A stretch of DNA of 64,000 nt from Pholiota molesta (lineage: Eukaryota; Basidiomycota; Agaricomycetes; Agaricales; Strophariaceae), in NCBI GenBank assembly GCA_014925825.1, contig JACGCK010000016.1, forward strand, positions 1 through 64,000, in the 5' to 3' direction. The first letter of the stretch is position 1, and each line of letters starts with the position of its first letter. The translations under genes were made by a program, and so were the position numbers. The notes beneath the pieces are model-generated. The model worked only from the letters and a program-made list of their open reading frames with translations, did not search any database and had not been told where the DNA came from. This document shows, one piece after another, positions 49,401 through 61,782 of this stretch.

Positions 49401-49845
49401 CTCCTATGTAGCAAAATAGGACGATCAATAATGGAGGATGTGGTCAGCCAAAACGGCAAAATTTAACCTTCAGTGGTACCGAATTGTAGAGAAATCAAGG
49501 ACTAGATGTGGGTTAACAATGTCGACGATGAGGTTCAATCTAGACGTACGTATTTAAGCAAAGGAAGAAGAGTGATTGCCCAGATAATTGCGCTGATTCC
49601 CCCAATGATATCCTCGTGGGACGGTAAAGGACCAGTACTAGGCCAGATACCATTTAGGACATACAGAGGCGAAGTACCAATGTCGGAATAGATTATTCCT
49701 GGGAACTGTTTGAAAACTATTTTAGATGAGTTGGGACTGCAGACTTACCGAGAGTCTGAAATGCGAGTCGAAGGAGCGGCAGCCCAGCCAACTGGATGGC
49801 CGTCCGCTTCATGTTGATCCCATTCTCTGTGGCACTGGACGCCAT
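46485..49845 (-). CDS. HAK/KUP potassium transporter, copy B
   Basis: Tandem paralogue of copy A with the same exon plan. It starts MASSATENGINMKRTAIQLA at 49845 and holds EGGSFALYQGLYPRKRADAQ, LKERARWPILIW, the LFGTA micro-exon (about 49160-49190) and LTMADGVFTPAVSVTSAVGG. GTGIYNITFFPGIFRAFDPS and FVYPAIILAYLGQGARLIHD follow, then YALTKVRTIEG and the final IIHVGINAVI at 46485. Differences from copy A concentrate in the N-terminus, the hydrophilic loop after the second exon block (RADAQSDRTLTGDSNFADTP here) and introns. A frame break near 47405-47410 (ggcagagg against ggcggtcgaagg in copy A) is a 4-base difference in the C-terminal region and needs checking. Otherwise the copy appears intact. 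Confidence 0.82.
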
Positions 49846-51131
49846 TTCGGAATCGAAAGAGAAACGAAAGACGGGGCACAGCCAGTTGTGTAAGTCAACA
49901 AGTCATGGTCTACAGGCCATGCAATCGGTGTCGGATGAACCCGGTACCAGACATTTGTCCTGGGTCAAACTTGAGACGGAAAGCAAGCAGAGTCTGGCTT
50001 GAGGGATTTCAGCCATGGTCACGGGCGGCTAAAGTTTACTGACAGTGTCAGTGTCGGTGTCCATATTTACGCGCGCCGCCCGTATTTGCGCTTGCTTGGC
50101 TCCCATCACGTCCAGTTGACTGTTGACATCCATGAGCGCTTGAGCTGCTTGAGCTCGGAGGTCGTCATATGAGTCTACCATACACCCCTATATACCTCTC
50201 TGCTGCGCTATGTCGTTGTGTGTGCTCAAAAACGGCCAGCAGATCCTCGGGCTCTATGATAGCTACACTGTCATCTCAAGGTCATCTTGGCTTTCCATCC
50301 AGAAATTATTCTATTACTTTGGAGCACAGACAGACTTATAACGAGTCATTTTGTTCTCATGATCTGGACTGGAATCACTGTTGTTTTACATCTCATCCCA
50401 TTTGATTGACCAATGAAGACGCCACCTTCAGACCAGACCTATGATTGAATGAGTCCTTAATTGAATGATATTGACTCCTTCTTTCCCGCCGGCTCAATTG
50501 ATATTTCCTCATGCACACACTTGAAATGGCGCTCATCGCATCGAAGATAATCATGGAGAAGGCCTACCAACTTGAATAATTCCGTCACGCCGTGCCTTGT
50601 GCTCTCGACTGTTCTCGAGCCCAGCTGGTCAGGTATGTTCAGTTTATAAGTATGAGTAGTTATCCTCATATGTATGTAGCAACGTAACTATAGTACTACT
50701 CAGTTCTCAGAGAGACGTCGTTATGATTCTACTATCTTATTGGGGTGACGGGTCTGGCGCGAAAGATCGGAATTTTGAATATGCCACTTTATTTACATAG
50801 GCGTGTATGTGAGCATTTTAAGGGCATTAAGAGCTCCACCACTCCACAGGCATTCTCCACTGGCTCTAGGAATGCCTGACAAGCGCGCAACGCGCGCATC
50901 GCGTCTTCATGGACTTGGATAATTGAAAACACGTGATGTGAAACTCGTAGCGCATCGTGCCGCTGCGACCGTGATAATTTCTGATCATGATTTCCAACGA
51001 GTTTGATTTACTCCCTGACTCTGAGGCTCTCAGTCAGCAGCCGGTCGTCTTCGCCTTTCTTTCTCATCTTTCTCACTTCCTGCACACAGTCTCTACATAT
51101 TGCTCTTGGACTGATTGGATTCAGTACCACC
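49846..51131. other. Upstream region of HAK copy B and of the Mob2-like gene
   Basis: No gene is called. The left half repeats the copy A upstream flank. The right half (about 50700-51131) lies before the first Mob2-like gene and contains GC-rich CGCG words near 50880-50915. Confidence 0.45.
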
Positions 51132-52136
51132 ATGTCTTTTTTCAACACCATCAGGTACATTGCGCTCATTTGTTGATGATAGAATGCCAGCGGGTTCCTA
51201 ATGTTGGTTTCCATGTGCAGTCGGTCTATGACGCGCGCGCCGCGGGCACCAAAGCGCTCCCCAACGCCGACATCCGCGACGTTTCCGCCAAATGATATGC
51301 CACCGCCAAGCCCGGTCCCACCCTCACCTGTACTACCAACGATACCCAAACCCCTGTATCTGTCTACTCCCTTCGTCGAAGCCGCGCTCGTGAAAGGAAA
51401 TTTCAAAACGATAGTCATGCTTCCAAAATACGTGGATATCATGGAATGGGTTGCCATGAATAGTGTGTATCTGCTCTGTCTTTCTAATGATTACAAGTCG
51501 TTGATGAGAATACAGTTTTCGACTTCTATACCAATCTGAACGAGTTCTATGGGGTCATTACAGAGTGTTGCACCCAACAATCATGTCTTACGATGTCTGC
51601 TGGGCCTACGTGAGTAATCTGCGAGTTTCTTTGTTGTGCGACCACCCGGCATATTCTTACGTCTGATCGTGCAGGTTGAATTACACTTGGATTAACAACG
51701 AGCGGAAAAGTGTGCATCTGCCAGCCCCAACGTACATCGATTATGTTATGACATGGATACAAAATTTGCTGAATGATGAGGCCACATTTCCCACCAAATC
51801 AGGTGCGTCCATCTGGTGTCGAATATGCAAAGGGCCATCTGTTGAGATGAATTGATTAACGCAGGCCAGGACTTCCCACAATCGTTCCCTTCGACAGTGA
51901 AGCATGTATACCGGCAGCTCCTGCGCGTGTTCGCCCACATATATCATGCCCATTTCCATCAGATCCTGCATCTTCGATCAGAACCGCACTTCAACTCGTT
52001 GTTTGCCCATTTCCTCGCGTTCGGGCGCGAATATGAACTGCTGGACATGAAGGATGTTAAGGGATCAATGTCCTCTCCTGTCGCCGTGGGTCAGTTGTGG
52101 GAGAAGTGGCGAGACATGGGTATTTTGGAAGGCTGA
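51132..52136 (+). CDS. Mob2-like NDR-kinase activator, copy 1
   Basis: Mob family protein; Mob2 binds and activates NDR/LATS-type kinases such as Cbk1/Orb6 that control polarised growth. The start is a short first exon (MSFFNTI, 51132) spliced to RSMTRAPRAPKRSPTPTSAT, then a Pro-rich linker. The Mob domain gives KPLYLSTPFVEAALVKGNFK, TIVMLPKYVDIMEWVAMN, VFDFYTNLNEFYGVITECCT, YTWINNERKSVHLPAPTYID, FPQSFPSTVKHVYRQLLRVF and AHIYHAHFHQILHLRSEPHF. The zinc ligands of the Mob fold are plausible at ECCTQQSC and the HIYHAH His residues. FKTIVMLP and the Asn-rich opening follow Mob2 more closely than Mob1. It ends EKWRDMGILEG at 52136. Five or six exons are inferred, with no frameshift. Confidence 0.85.
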
Positions 52137-52628
52137 GGTCATTCTCTATCTCCGCTTTCTCCTGCAGATCCTTCAACTACAGTGGACATGCCCAAGGGCT
52201 TATGACACGCTGCAACACCCTCTATTACGTCCACCTTCTACTTGTTTTTTTTAGCTTGGGAAGTCGCGCCAGTGGCAGGCCACATGGCAGGATGATTGAA
52301 TAGGGGCGATTAGATTAGATTACTGCATACATGTCATTTTGGAACGCAGTTGTGAGAGCGATCGTGTGGAATGGTGCGTTGTTGAATACATTGAATGATC
52401 CTCGTTCGAATTTAGGTAGAGGATTAAGAGAGTGCAGCAATACAGCCTTCCTGGGCAATGTGTATGTATGCTCTGAATGTTTAAAGTAGCAACAGAGACG
52501 ATTTCTGGGAATAAATCAACATCTTGCCGAAAGTCGCTACTGAAGTTGTACATAGCGGCAGTCGCCATGTTGTCCTTTGGGCTTGGCCGTTCCTCTTAGT
52601 CCACGACTCCCACTCAGTGGGATTCGCC

Positions 52629-53593
52629 ATGTTCTCCAACAACCGCAACCGCGCGCCCCGCCCCAGGAGGTCGCCGACTCCTTCTGGCGGCACCGCTCCG
52701 CGCAATACCACCAGCCAGCCTCCGTCGCGTTCGCCTTCGCCCTCCAGCCCCGCGGGATCGAAGCCCCTCTACCTATGCACGCCCTTCGCTGATGCAGCCC
52801 TCGTCAAGGGCAATTTCAAGACGATTGTCATGCTCCCAAAGTATACCGATATCATGGAGTGGGTCGCGGTAAACAGTGTGTAGCGAGTTCCTTGTTGATA
52901 TTTACCCCTGACGGTGACCGCGAGGCGTCGTTTACTTACTGATCTTGTTACTTTCAAACCGATCAGTCTTCGACTTCTACACGAATCTGAATGAATTCTA
53001 TGGGGTGATTGCGGAGACATGCACACAGCATACTTGCCCGACGATGTCCGGTGGTTCTGCGTGCGTCTTGGTGATCAGGAATATGGCTGGGACGCCTGCT
53101 AATCTAGCGATTATTGCAGATTGAACTACGTGTGGACACATCAGGGGGGTAAACAGGCTATGTTGCCTGCGCCGACGTATATCGACTATGTCATGACATC
53201 CATCCAGAACCTTATCGATGACGAAAACATCTTCCCGACGAAGTCCAGTACGTCCAGATAAACTTCCATAGCCGCTGTCTGTCACTTATTACGACGATAA
53301 CGCCCTTCTATAAATCAGATCAAACATTCCATCCCTCATTCCCCGCAACAGTGCGCACGGTGTATCGCCAGCTCCTGCGCGTCTTCGCCCACATTTACCA
53401 CGCGCACTATCCGCAGATACTCCACTTGCGCTCGGAGCCGCACTTCAACTCTCTCTTCGCGCATTTTCTCGCGTTCGGGAGAGAGTACGAGTTGCTTGAG
53501 GTCCGTGATATCAAAGGGGAGCCAAATGCGCCCGTCGGTGTTGGGTTGCTTTGGGAGCGCTGGAAAGAGAAGGGCATCTTGGTAGAGAGCTAG
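52629..53593 (+). CDS. Mob2-like NDR-kinase activator, copy 2
   Basis: Second Mob2-like gene about 490 bp downstream of the first, same strand and same later exon pattern. It starts MFSNNRNRAPRPRRSPTPSG with no separate micro-exon, then a Ser/Pro linker, KPLYLCTPFADAALVKGNFK, TIVMLPKYTDIMEWVAVN, LFDFYTNLNEFYGVIAETCT, LPAPTYIDYVMTSIQNLIDD, FHPSFPATVRTVYRQLLRVF and AHIYHAHYPQILHLRSEPHF, ending EKGILVES at 53593. GC content and codon choice look higher than in copy 1, with divergence mostly at third positions, so this is not a very recent duplication. Both copies look functional. Confidence 0.85.
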
Positions 53594-56477
53594 GTTGATG
53601 AGATGATTGAATGCATGAATTGGGAATTGGGGATTGATTATGGGTAGTACTACTGATTTTTTCGTTCACTCTCTTTCAAATAGGGTGATATTGAAGCATG
53701 AATATTTGAAAATTGGTGTTTTAATGTCATTAGCACTGACTTGTCACCTCGTGCATGTGCTTATCCGATGAATAGAACTGTTAATAATGATGATGCATTG
53801 GCGGATGATCGATGACGCTCGGCTTTCGTTCGAACTTTCTTCGAACTTTGTTTGAACTTCACTTCGAGCCTGTCACTCATCGCATTCCCCCACCAATAGA
53901 CACGGGATATTGAGGGCTCAACATGCGATATAACATTAGGCAAGAGAAATGACTTTTACAAATCATTGGTCAATAGGTCGTCCGCGTCAATGGCTAGCTA
54001 CGACGTTAATCAGACGTTGCTCACTGGAGACTGTGACACTGCCAACCCACAACAAATTGACACTGGCTAAGATCAAAGGAATACTTTCTTTCCTACCCAA
54101 CATTTTAGCATAAGATCAGTTGAAATATTTCATGTACATACTTTGCAGTATTGATGGAGCGCTTCAAGGTATACTTTATTCCAGGTCGTATGCATCTGTC
54201 CGACTTCGAGTTAAAGAGCACCATAGGTTCTTCAGCGAATTCAAAGGAAACAATGATTGAAATTTAGTAGAGCTCTTGTCAAGTTGAACACCTGAGCACT
54301 CGTTTCAGTGACCAGCTTGCTACCATAATATTCCGACGGGCGCTTTGCCAAAATTGGCAACGAAGGCGCTCAATGGCGGCGCTGAATCTATTTTTAACCA
54401 ATTCAGGGTGAGAAATGTGGGTCCAGATGGAACGCTACGATGGAACGGTACACATAACTAGATGTAGGTATCTTTCAACGTCCAACTACTATTGAAAGCT
54501 GATTGTTACTTCTCAGTTTAAACCTTATGTTGAGCAACGGTCGTGATCCCCGTTATCAAATGTTGATGTTACAGCCGCACTAGACATTGACATAACACCT
54601 CAAGGCTTTCACCAAGCGTCTAATGGAGGCCCGGTGTATCTAAACCAAAAATGATTCGAGAAGTTGAAACTCTCAATATGAAATAGATGCAGTTTTTCTA
54701 TCTTATATGAATGCCCTTCCTTATACCGAAACATACGATCCAGCCTAATGCGAAGAGGCAATATATTATTTTGCTACCCAGTTTGATTATCTGTTTATTT
54801 GGGGGGGGGAAACTTTTAGTTGACAAAACTCGGCGACATGATAATTCAGTCCGGTGGTGAAAGAGCAAAATAAACGCTCCTATCGGAAGTCGATAATTTC
54901 AGACTGGGAAAATCTTAGCTGGTCATCACGACGAAGTTATTTTGCATTCATTTTCGGGCTAACTTTGGAATGAATAGGATCGGCTTTTCATATACTTCAA
55001 TCGCTGATTATGCTAGCAACTAGCACAGAGAAATAGCCTCCTAATCTTGGGATAGGAACATAAGCTCTTCTAAGTTCTGACTGCAAAAATGAGCAAAGGT
55101 ATGTGCCCATAGTGTTTGCAATAGGTTTCAGAGGCAGACTGGGAAAGAAATTTACCGTGGCGACAGGTTTAACGCATCATTAATGATAGATAACCAGTGA
55201 AAACCGGCGGACTAAGTATTCTCAGTAAGAATCAGTCAATCAAACCTGGAGTAAAAATCCCACTTATCTTGACTCGATAGAACATATTTGACGCCATATG
55301 TTTCTGGATCGCCAGCTTCTTGATGTCCTGTATAGGAAAGCTCAGGTCAAGAAGCATATATCATAGAAAATCGAAGCCAGCCAGCGATGATCTGTGAGAA
55401 ACCACAGTATTAATTCACGTTATGAAAATCTTGCGAACACGAGGAACGCTGATCAACTATGATTGACCTGTGAGGACCAAGAACTATAAGGGCGACAACA
55501 GGCCACAACGCGCCATGCTTATATGCAGCGTTGTTCAATGCATCAAATGCCACAACTGGGAGACTCCGCACCATAGTGTTGATACTTGATTCAACGCATC
55601 AGCTTGACTAGGTTGTCAAGTAATCGCTGAGATGTGCTTTCTCATGGGCTTTACTAGCACTCGCCGTCCACGACTGGTCATTGAATATGGTGTCAGTGTA
55701 AATGTATAGCAATTGAAACCGCAGATGTTCAATGTCACCTTGAACATCTGGCAGATATTCTGCACATGATGCATGACTGGGGACCCGAGTTCATGTTCAA
55801 CTTGAAGTGGCATTATGTCATCTATTTTTAGCTTTGGTGGCATAAGTTTGTAGGGTGGAACTTGCCATCAGCTTGCCATTCTGCAGCCTGCAGGCCCGTA
55901 GCTTACATACACTCGTTGGGGTCGAAACAGCCCTATGTCCGGTTGCAGGCGTCGAACTAAGGGGATCATACACGTTTTAGCCTTATTTTGCATGTCACTG
56001 TCGGTTCAGTACTTATAAGATTATATCTTACTAGACGCATGCAGCAGCAATATCCGTAAACCTGATATGCCACAGACCTTGAAAGATAGGAGTAACTCTG
56101 GACCTGTACGCTGACAAAAACCACTTTCTCATTCACACCCCTTGCCTCAATTACCTTGATAGTATCGAGGACCTTCGGCTCTACGTCAAAGTGACTGATC
56201 AGTGAGGTTTGATATGTTTTGACGGTCGGAAGGCACTAGGTATGATGATGGGAATTCTACCTGATGATCGGCGGTATATCTCTCACATCTAAAAACGGAA
56301 GGGCATCGCACATCTACTAAATATATCATTAGACCAGAGAGTGCAATAGGTACCTATTTGGCTTATAAACGGTCGGACAGAAGGATCTCTCCGCATTTCG
56401 TTCTCGCTATTTCTATCACCGCTCGGGCAGTGGTTTAAGACGTCGGCCCACGTCCTCTTTTTACCCTTGATACCAAG
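53594..56477. other. 2.9 kb without a recognised gene
   Basis: The longest gene-poor stretch of the window. The frames in it are few, short and without motifs, and no transposon termini or long repeats stand out. A small inverted repeat (seven-base arms, two-base loop) lies near 54347-54362. It may be intergenic spacer or an eroded element. Confidence 0.5.
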
Positions 56478-58342
56478 ATGCCCGGCCCTGCTAATTTCGC
56501 TACGATTGCGTGAGTCAAAAGCAATTCTTTCAGCAGATCACGGAGCGCAACGATTCTAATTCTAACTATCTGCAATAGTCATGGGCCTATTCTTATTGGG
56601 TTTACCTTCAATGCTCTCCTTCTTGGGGTCATGATAACCCAAGTGTACTTGTACTACACATCGTTCAAGAAGTAAGTCGTTTAATCCAAATACCTTCAGC
56701 TCTGACGGAATAATGCAGGGACAAAAAATGGCTCAAGGTCTACGTGAGCACCGTTTCTATATAGATCTCCTAAGACCAAGATATTGAACCAGGTATTTTA
56801 CATCTATCCAGGTCGCCGTCCTTTTCGCGCTCGACATCTTCAACACAGCGTGCGGTGCTGCATATCTGTACAAGGCTTTGATCCTTAACTTCAGTGAGTC
56901 CATTATTTGCCGAAGGTTCTCTCTCTGTAATCTAAAGTGATGACTAGACAATCCTGCCTATCTAAATGATGTGACTTGGCGTAAGTCTTTCCCGCTCCAT
57001 GTGTCATTTAGTTGCTCATATTGCCTTGTCTAGTGTTTGATATGGGTACGTCTATTAAATATTGAAATGTACTCAGCGGCTCATAAAATTTCTAAATATA
57101 CTCAGATCCCGCTATCACGGTACGTTGAGAATCAGGACGTCGAAGCATCGCGTACTTAAATCGGATATCCAGGGTGTTATTGTCACTATGGTCCAATCGT
57201 TTTTTGCATGGCGAATCTTTGTCTTGACAAAGAGCTACATCTTCCCATTGTTGATTCTAGCCACCGCTGCTACTGGCGCAAGTGAGTTGGATTCTGTTGG
57301 AAGTTGGAAGGCCATGCGATACAATTTGTTCATCTATGGATTCCAGTCTCCGCAATTCTCACCCCGATCAAAGTTTCTCAAGAGCCCCAGTTCACTGCGC
57401 TAATCAAAGCCAAAGTAACTAGCGCTGTTAAACTTATTAAAATTATTCGCTAATTCTGCGGACGCAGGTTCAAATTTCTATTTGGCTATCGTCCGAAGTG
57501 CTAGGAGATATGCTCATCACAGTTATCCTCGTAGTATATCTGTAAGTCAGCCGGTTAATCTTATACTCTTATTATGCTAATCATCTCCTCCAGGGTAAGG
57601 CCGCACTCAAGCTGGAATATATAATTCGGAGATGCTGATTCTCAAATCTAGTCGAAACACAAGACTGGATTCCAACGCTCTGACATGCTCGTTGATCGCA
57701 TCATCCGACGTAAGTTCATCGCTGGTAACAGTACATGACTCCGCTAAGCAAAAAATGTTCTAGTCACTGTTCAGACTGGCCTTATCACCTCGGTCGTTGC
57801 GCTATGCAACTTGATTGCGTATCTCGCCGACGTGAGTTTGCCGATTTAATTTTGGTGCCTCAGGGATTGATCGATGTTTTATTCTTCTGACAGCCGACCG
57901 GACTGTATGTGACCCTGAATGTCTTGGAGAAATGGGCGCTAAAATATTATTCACAGGCATCTTCTGTTCAACTTCATGCTCTGCAAACTCTACTCCAACT
58001 CTTTGATGAGTACCCTTAACTCACGCGGAATCTGGATGTCGGGACCTTCTGGCATGTCCCAAGGAAAGAATTCTGAAGATCACGCTCACTCCATGCCGTC
58101 GAATACATACCGACCGGCCATTGTGCAGCCACCTCCTATGAAGCCTGTAAGTCTAAAAATGACTGTCTCTCTGCCATATTCTAATTGTTATTTTTTAGTC
58201 AGAGATCATAAGCTTCAATGGAAAGAAGCACACCGAAGTATTTGTTAACGTCGAATCGCACGAGCTTCAAGACAATTCGCGCCATTTGCGCAGCCAACTG
58301 CCTATGGGAAAGGGCGCTTTTGATGATAAGGAGAGTTTATAG
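56478..58342 (+). CDS. DUF6534-type multi-pass membrane protein, copy 1
   Basis: Seven-helix-type integral membrane protein of the basidiomycete DUF6534 family; function unknown, with a receptor-like layout. Spliced exons begin MPGPANFATIAHGPILIGFT, continuing FNALLLGVMITQVYLYYTSF, KDKKWLKVYVAVLFALDIFN, TACGAAYLYKALILNF, MVQSFFAWRIFVLTKSYIFP, ISIWLSSEVLGDMLITVILV, KTGFQRSDMLVDRIIR, LTVQTGLITSVVALCNLIAY and LLFNFMLCKLYSNSLMSTLN. The last two are the DUF6534 core. The hydrophilic tail ends SQLPMGKGAFDDKESL at 58342. About ten very short exons are inferred. The QSFFAW motif and the SNSLMSTLNSR block match the family pattern. It stands 0.85 kb upstream of the P450 on the same strand. Confidence 0.8.
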
Positions 58343-59187
58343 AAACGTTGTACGATGGGACTTTAATATTATATCTATGATATCCGACTTGATTGAGCTG
58401 CGTTGTACGACCCATGCGTTGTGTGTGTACATATTGGTATTACATTGGATCCTCCTAGCATTTAGTACAATTTATCCCCGCACTTGGGATTAGATGCTGC
58501 GACAATGTAAAATTATTCAGGGAGGTTGATTGATTCTGCCGTATGTAGGCATGTCTGCACACTCTTTAGTCCATGTATTCCAACTTTCCATCATCCAAGT
58601 TTGCATCCAGTGCCGCCAGGATTGTCCCGAAGAAGCCTATATATAGATGACTGATGCCGATTCCCAAACCGGAAACGCCTTCGGTTATCTCGGCACCGCT
58701 CAACCGCGAGATTCCCCGTCCTCCTTGGCTTCACGGTTTCGCTTCTCTCCTCTTCTCTCTGTACTTGGCCTGGAGCTGAATCACAACTAAGCACTTATCT
58801 CTTTCCTTCATTACTCTATTATTCGAAATTAAGGTGATATCTGACCTTCTTCCGACCTTACTCTTCTGACCTTACGATTCAGAAGGACCACCGGTAGTGA
58901 TCAATACGTCCTGCGGTTGTCCTGCAGGTTTCTCGGTGCCACATTCCGCTCGGAATACATTCAGCCGTTTGAAACCGATTTTTCCCCTCCGAGAATACCG
59001 CAGCGATGGGAAACGGTGAAACTTATTCTCACAATAACAACGATATGCCACGACAGCATCTCCATAGCCTTTCCAACACGAAGCCAAACTCCGAAGCCTC
59101 ATATCAAGTCCTTCCTTGGTCTTGACTTCAACTAGCTCCAACACATGAACTGAATTTTGTGAAGGAATCTACTTATTTCGTCCTAGC
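58343..59187. other. intergenic before the P450, no gene recognised
   Basis: Contains the 3' end of the DUF6534 gene and the P450 promoter. Short overlapping frames on both strands have no family resemblance and are left out. Confidence 0.5.
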
Positions 59188-61418
59188 ATGGCCTTCTCCG
59201 ACCTCACCGTATCAATCCTGCTTGCGGTCGGACCCCTTGCTGGCATCATATTTGGAGTATACACCTCATACATATCCTGGGCAAAATCTCCATTTCGTAA
59301 AGTCGTCTATCCTCCAGGGCCTTCACAGACTGGTCTGTTATCGAGGAGCCTGCCTAATGTGCCTTCTTCGCGTCCGTGGACTACGTACGTTGATTGGGCG
59401 CTCAAATATGGTTCGGTCAACCTACATTGAGAACTCCTTCGAATTCGAATGCTGACTACTGCTCCAACTGAAAGGCAATATAATGTATTTCAAACTCAAG
59501 GGGAACCACACAATCATTCTCAGTTCTATAAATGACGCAACTGAGATGTTCGAGAGGAGATGTGGAGTGTACTCGGACCGTCCCAAGGATATCATGACTG
59601 ACTTGTGAGCTCCCTGTCAATGATGATATATGCGGATTTATCGAACAAGAACTCGTCGTAGGATGGGCTGGAATTTTCATACACAGCTAATGGCCTATGG
59701 TCCAGGGTGGAGGGGACATAGAAAGTTATACCAACAATGTTTTCGACCTCAGACGGCACTATCATATAGGCCCATCCAAATTCAAAAAGTCAGAAAATTC
59801 CTGAACTACTTACTGAATACTCCAGATGAATTCAGAGCACATTGTAAAGCGTGAGTCAAGTTTCCTAAATACACCCTTTTTTCATCTTAATGTTTCAATA
59901 GGGCCAGCTCAGGTGTCATCTTGTCCATTTTATATGGCGAAGACTTATCCCCAGAGATGAGCGAGTATATAGTTTCGCTGGCTGAGGACGCAGCATCCGC
60001 ATATTCCAAAGGCCCACTGGCTGCGTCTCATATTGTCAATGCCGTACCTTTCCTTCGTTATCTGCCACCATGGTTTCCAGGAGCCGAATTCCACAGCTTG
60101 GCATTAGAAGTCAAAAAGATTACAACACAGTTTTTGGATGTGCCAATCGACTTCATCGGTAAAGGCCTTGTAAGTACCTCAACAATTCGACATTGGCGTG
60201 TTTCCCTGGGCTAAAATGTTGTAATAGCTCGACGGCACTGCTACTCCCTCTCTCCTTGTGGATCTCATGGAAAGCTGCTACTCGCAACGTGATTTCGAAC
60301 GGATAAAAAACGTTGCTGCGACCACATATCTTGGTAAAGTTCTCATACTTTGTTTATTTAGAATCCCCGACCTTCTAACATTCTTTTTCCAGCTGGAGCC
60401 GACACGGTATGGCTGGTCGCATTGACAATCCACATTCGTGCTTCTGATCACTGCTTATCACTCTCAGACCACTTCTTCTCTGCTTTCCTTTTTCCTAGCC
60501 ATGGCCAAATTCCCGGACATTCAAAAGAAGGCCCAAGCAGAAATTTCCCGAGTTATCGGATCCAGTCGACTGCCTACCTACGACGATCGAGCGTCCTTGC
60601 CCTATATTGAGGCTCTTTACCGAGAGGTCTTGCGGTGGAAACCTCCAGTGCCGTTGAACACCGCCCACGTTACTACTGAAGCAGATATTTATAACGGTTT
60701 CCACATCCCTAAAGGTTCTACTTTCTCTCACTCGTTGCATGTTGTGACATTCAACCATTTCTATCACAGGTGCTCAGATTGTAGCAAACATATGGTGATT
60801 GCCTCTATATGCATTATCTCCGTTACGCAAGAACTTAACATAACATAATGATACCCTTTCATATCCCTAGGGCAATGACTCGCGACGAGGACAAATATCC
60901 TGACGCAGAAACCTTCAATCCCGCCCACTTCCTAGATAGAGAAGGGAATTTGAATACCGACGATCTCTCCTTGATCTTTGGGTTTGGACGCAGGTATGTC
61001 TAACCACATGGCATTGTTAAGAGTTTCAATGAATGATTTGTCATGCCCGTTCAGGATTTGCCCAGGCCGACACCTGGCATCTGCGATGGTGCGTATGCAT
61101 GTCAATGAATTTAGCCTCCCCATTGAATGAGGAATCATTTTCTTTTTACTTCCGTTTTATAGGTTTGGTTGACTATCGTATCTGTACTTGCGGTCTTCGA
61201 TATCAAGAAGAAGAAAAGTATCAATGGTAACACGGATGACCTCGAAGTTGAGTATACCGATGGCGCCATAAGGTATGCTTCTCATACTTATCTCATCGGC
61301 TAGGTACTGACATCGTCCCCATAGCCAACCACTTCCTTTCAGCTGTTCAATCACACAACGAAACACTAGCGTTGCGAATTTAATCCGCGAGGAAACCCAT
61401 TCATATAAGTTCATATGA
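59188..61418 (+). CDS. Cytochrome P450 monooxygenase
   Basis: Membrane-anchored P450 of the fungal type. It starts MAFSDLTVSILLAVGPLAGI with an N-terminal anchor, then VVYPPGPSQTGLLSRSLPNV (Pro-rich hinge). Helix C region: LMGWNFHTQLMAYGPGWRGH then RKLYQQCFRPQ. The oxygen-binding I-helix motif AGADTTTSSLLSFFLAMAKF is spliced across an intron. The ExxR motif is in YIEALYREVLRWKPPVPL, the PERF-like region is TFNPAHFLD and the heme-Cys loop is FGFGRRICPGRHLASAM, all intact. It ends REETHSYKFI at 61418. About ten introns are inferred. The sequence resembles the large CYP families expanded in mushrooms, but the exact family cannot be set by eye. Substrate unknown. DUF6534 genes lie on both sides. 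Confidence 0.88.
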
Positions 61419-61782
61419 TTCAAACCTTTCACAACATTCGCGCGTATTTACCTCTCTTGGGAAGAGAATCATTTGATCTTTTGATGTTATGTGCAGTATA
61501 CAAGAGTACTTATACATTGTGATGATATTAAGTATACAGGCTTCACGCCTAAATTAGATGCGGCTGATGTGGTTTTACATGTGTACAGTGATCAAAGTAT
61601 AAGCGCCAATCATACCGCTGACCACCGCCGGTGCTTTCTGTATTCTTCAGATTCGTTGATTATCGCAGTCGGCGAATCTGGAGTCTCCGCATCACCAAAT
61701 TGTGATTGAAGTTCACTCGCATCATCGGATCGCATCGTGGTCTTGACATTCGCAAATTCAATGGCATCCCCCTGGAACCGAA

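Noticed and set aside
54347..54362. Short inverted repeat as a terminator or transposon end
   Set aside because: Seven-base arms are too short and no partner end or coding region accompanies it.
53594..56477. Degenerate transposon in the gene-free stretch
   Set aside because: No reverse-transcriptase, integrase or transposase motif and no terminal repeats were seen by eye.
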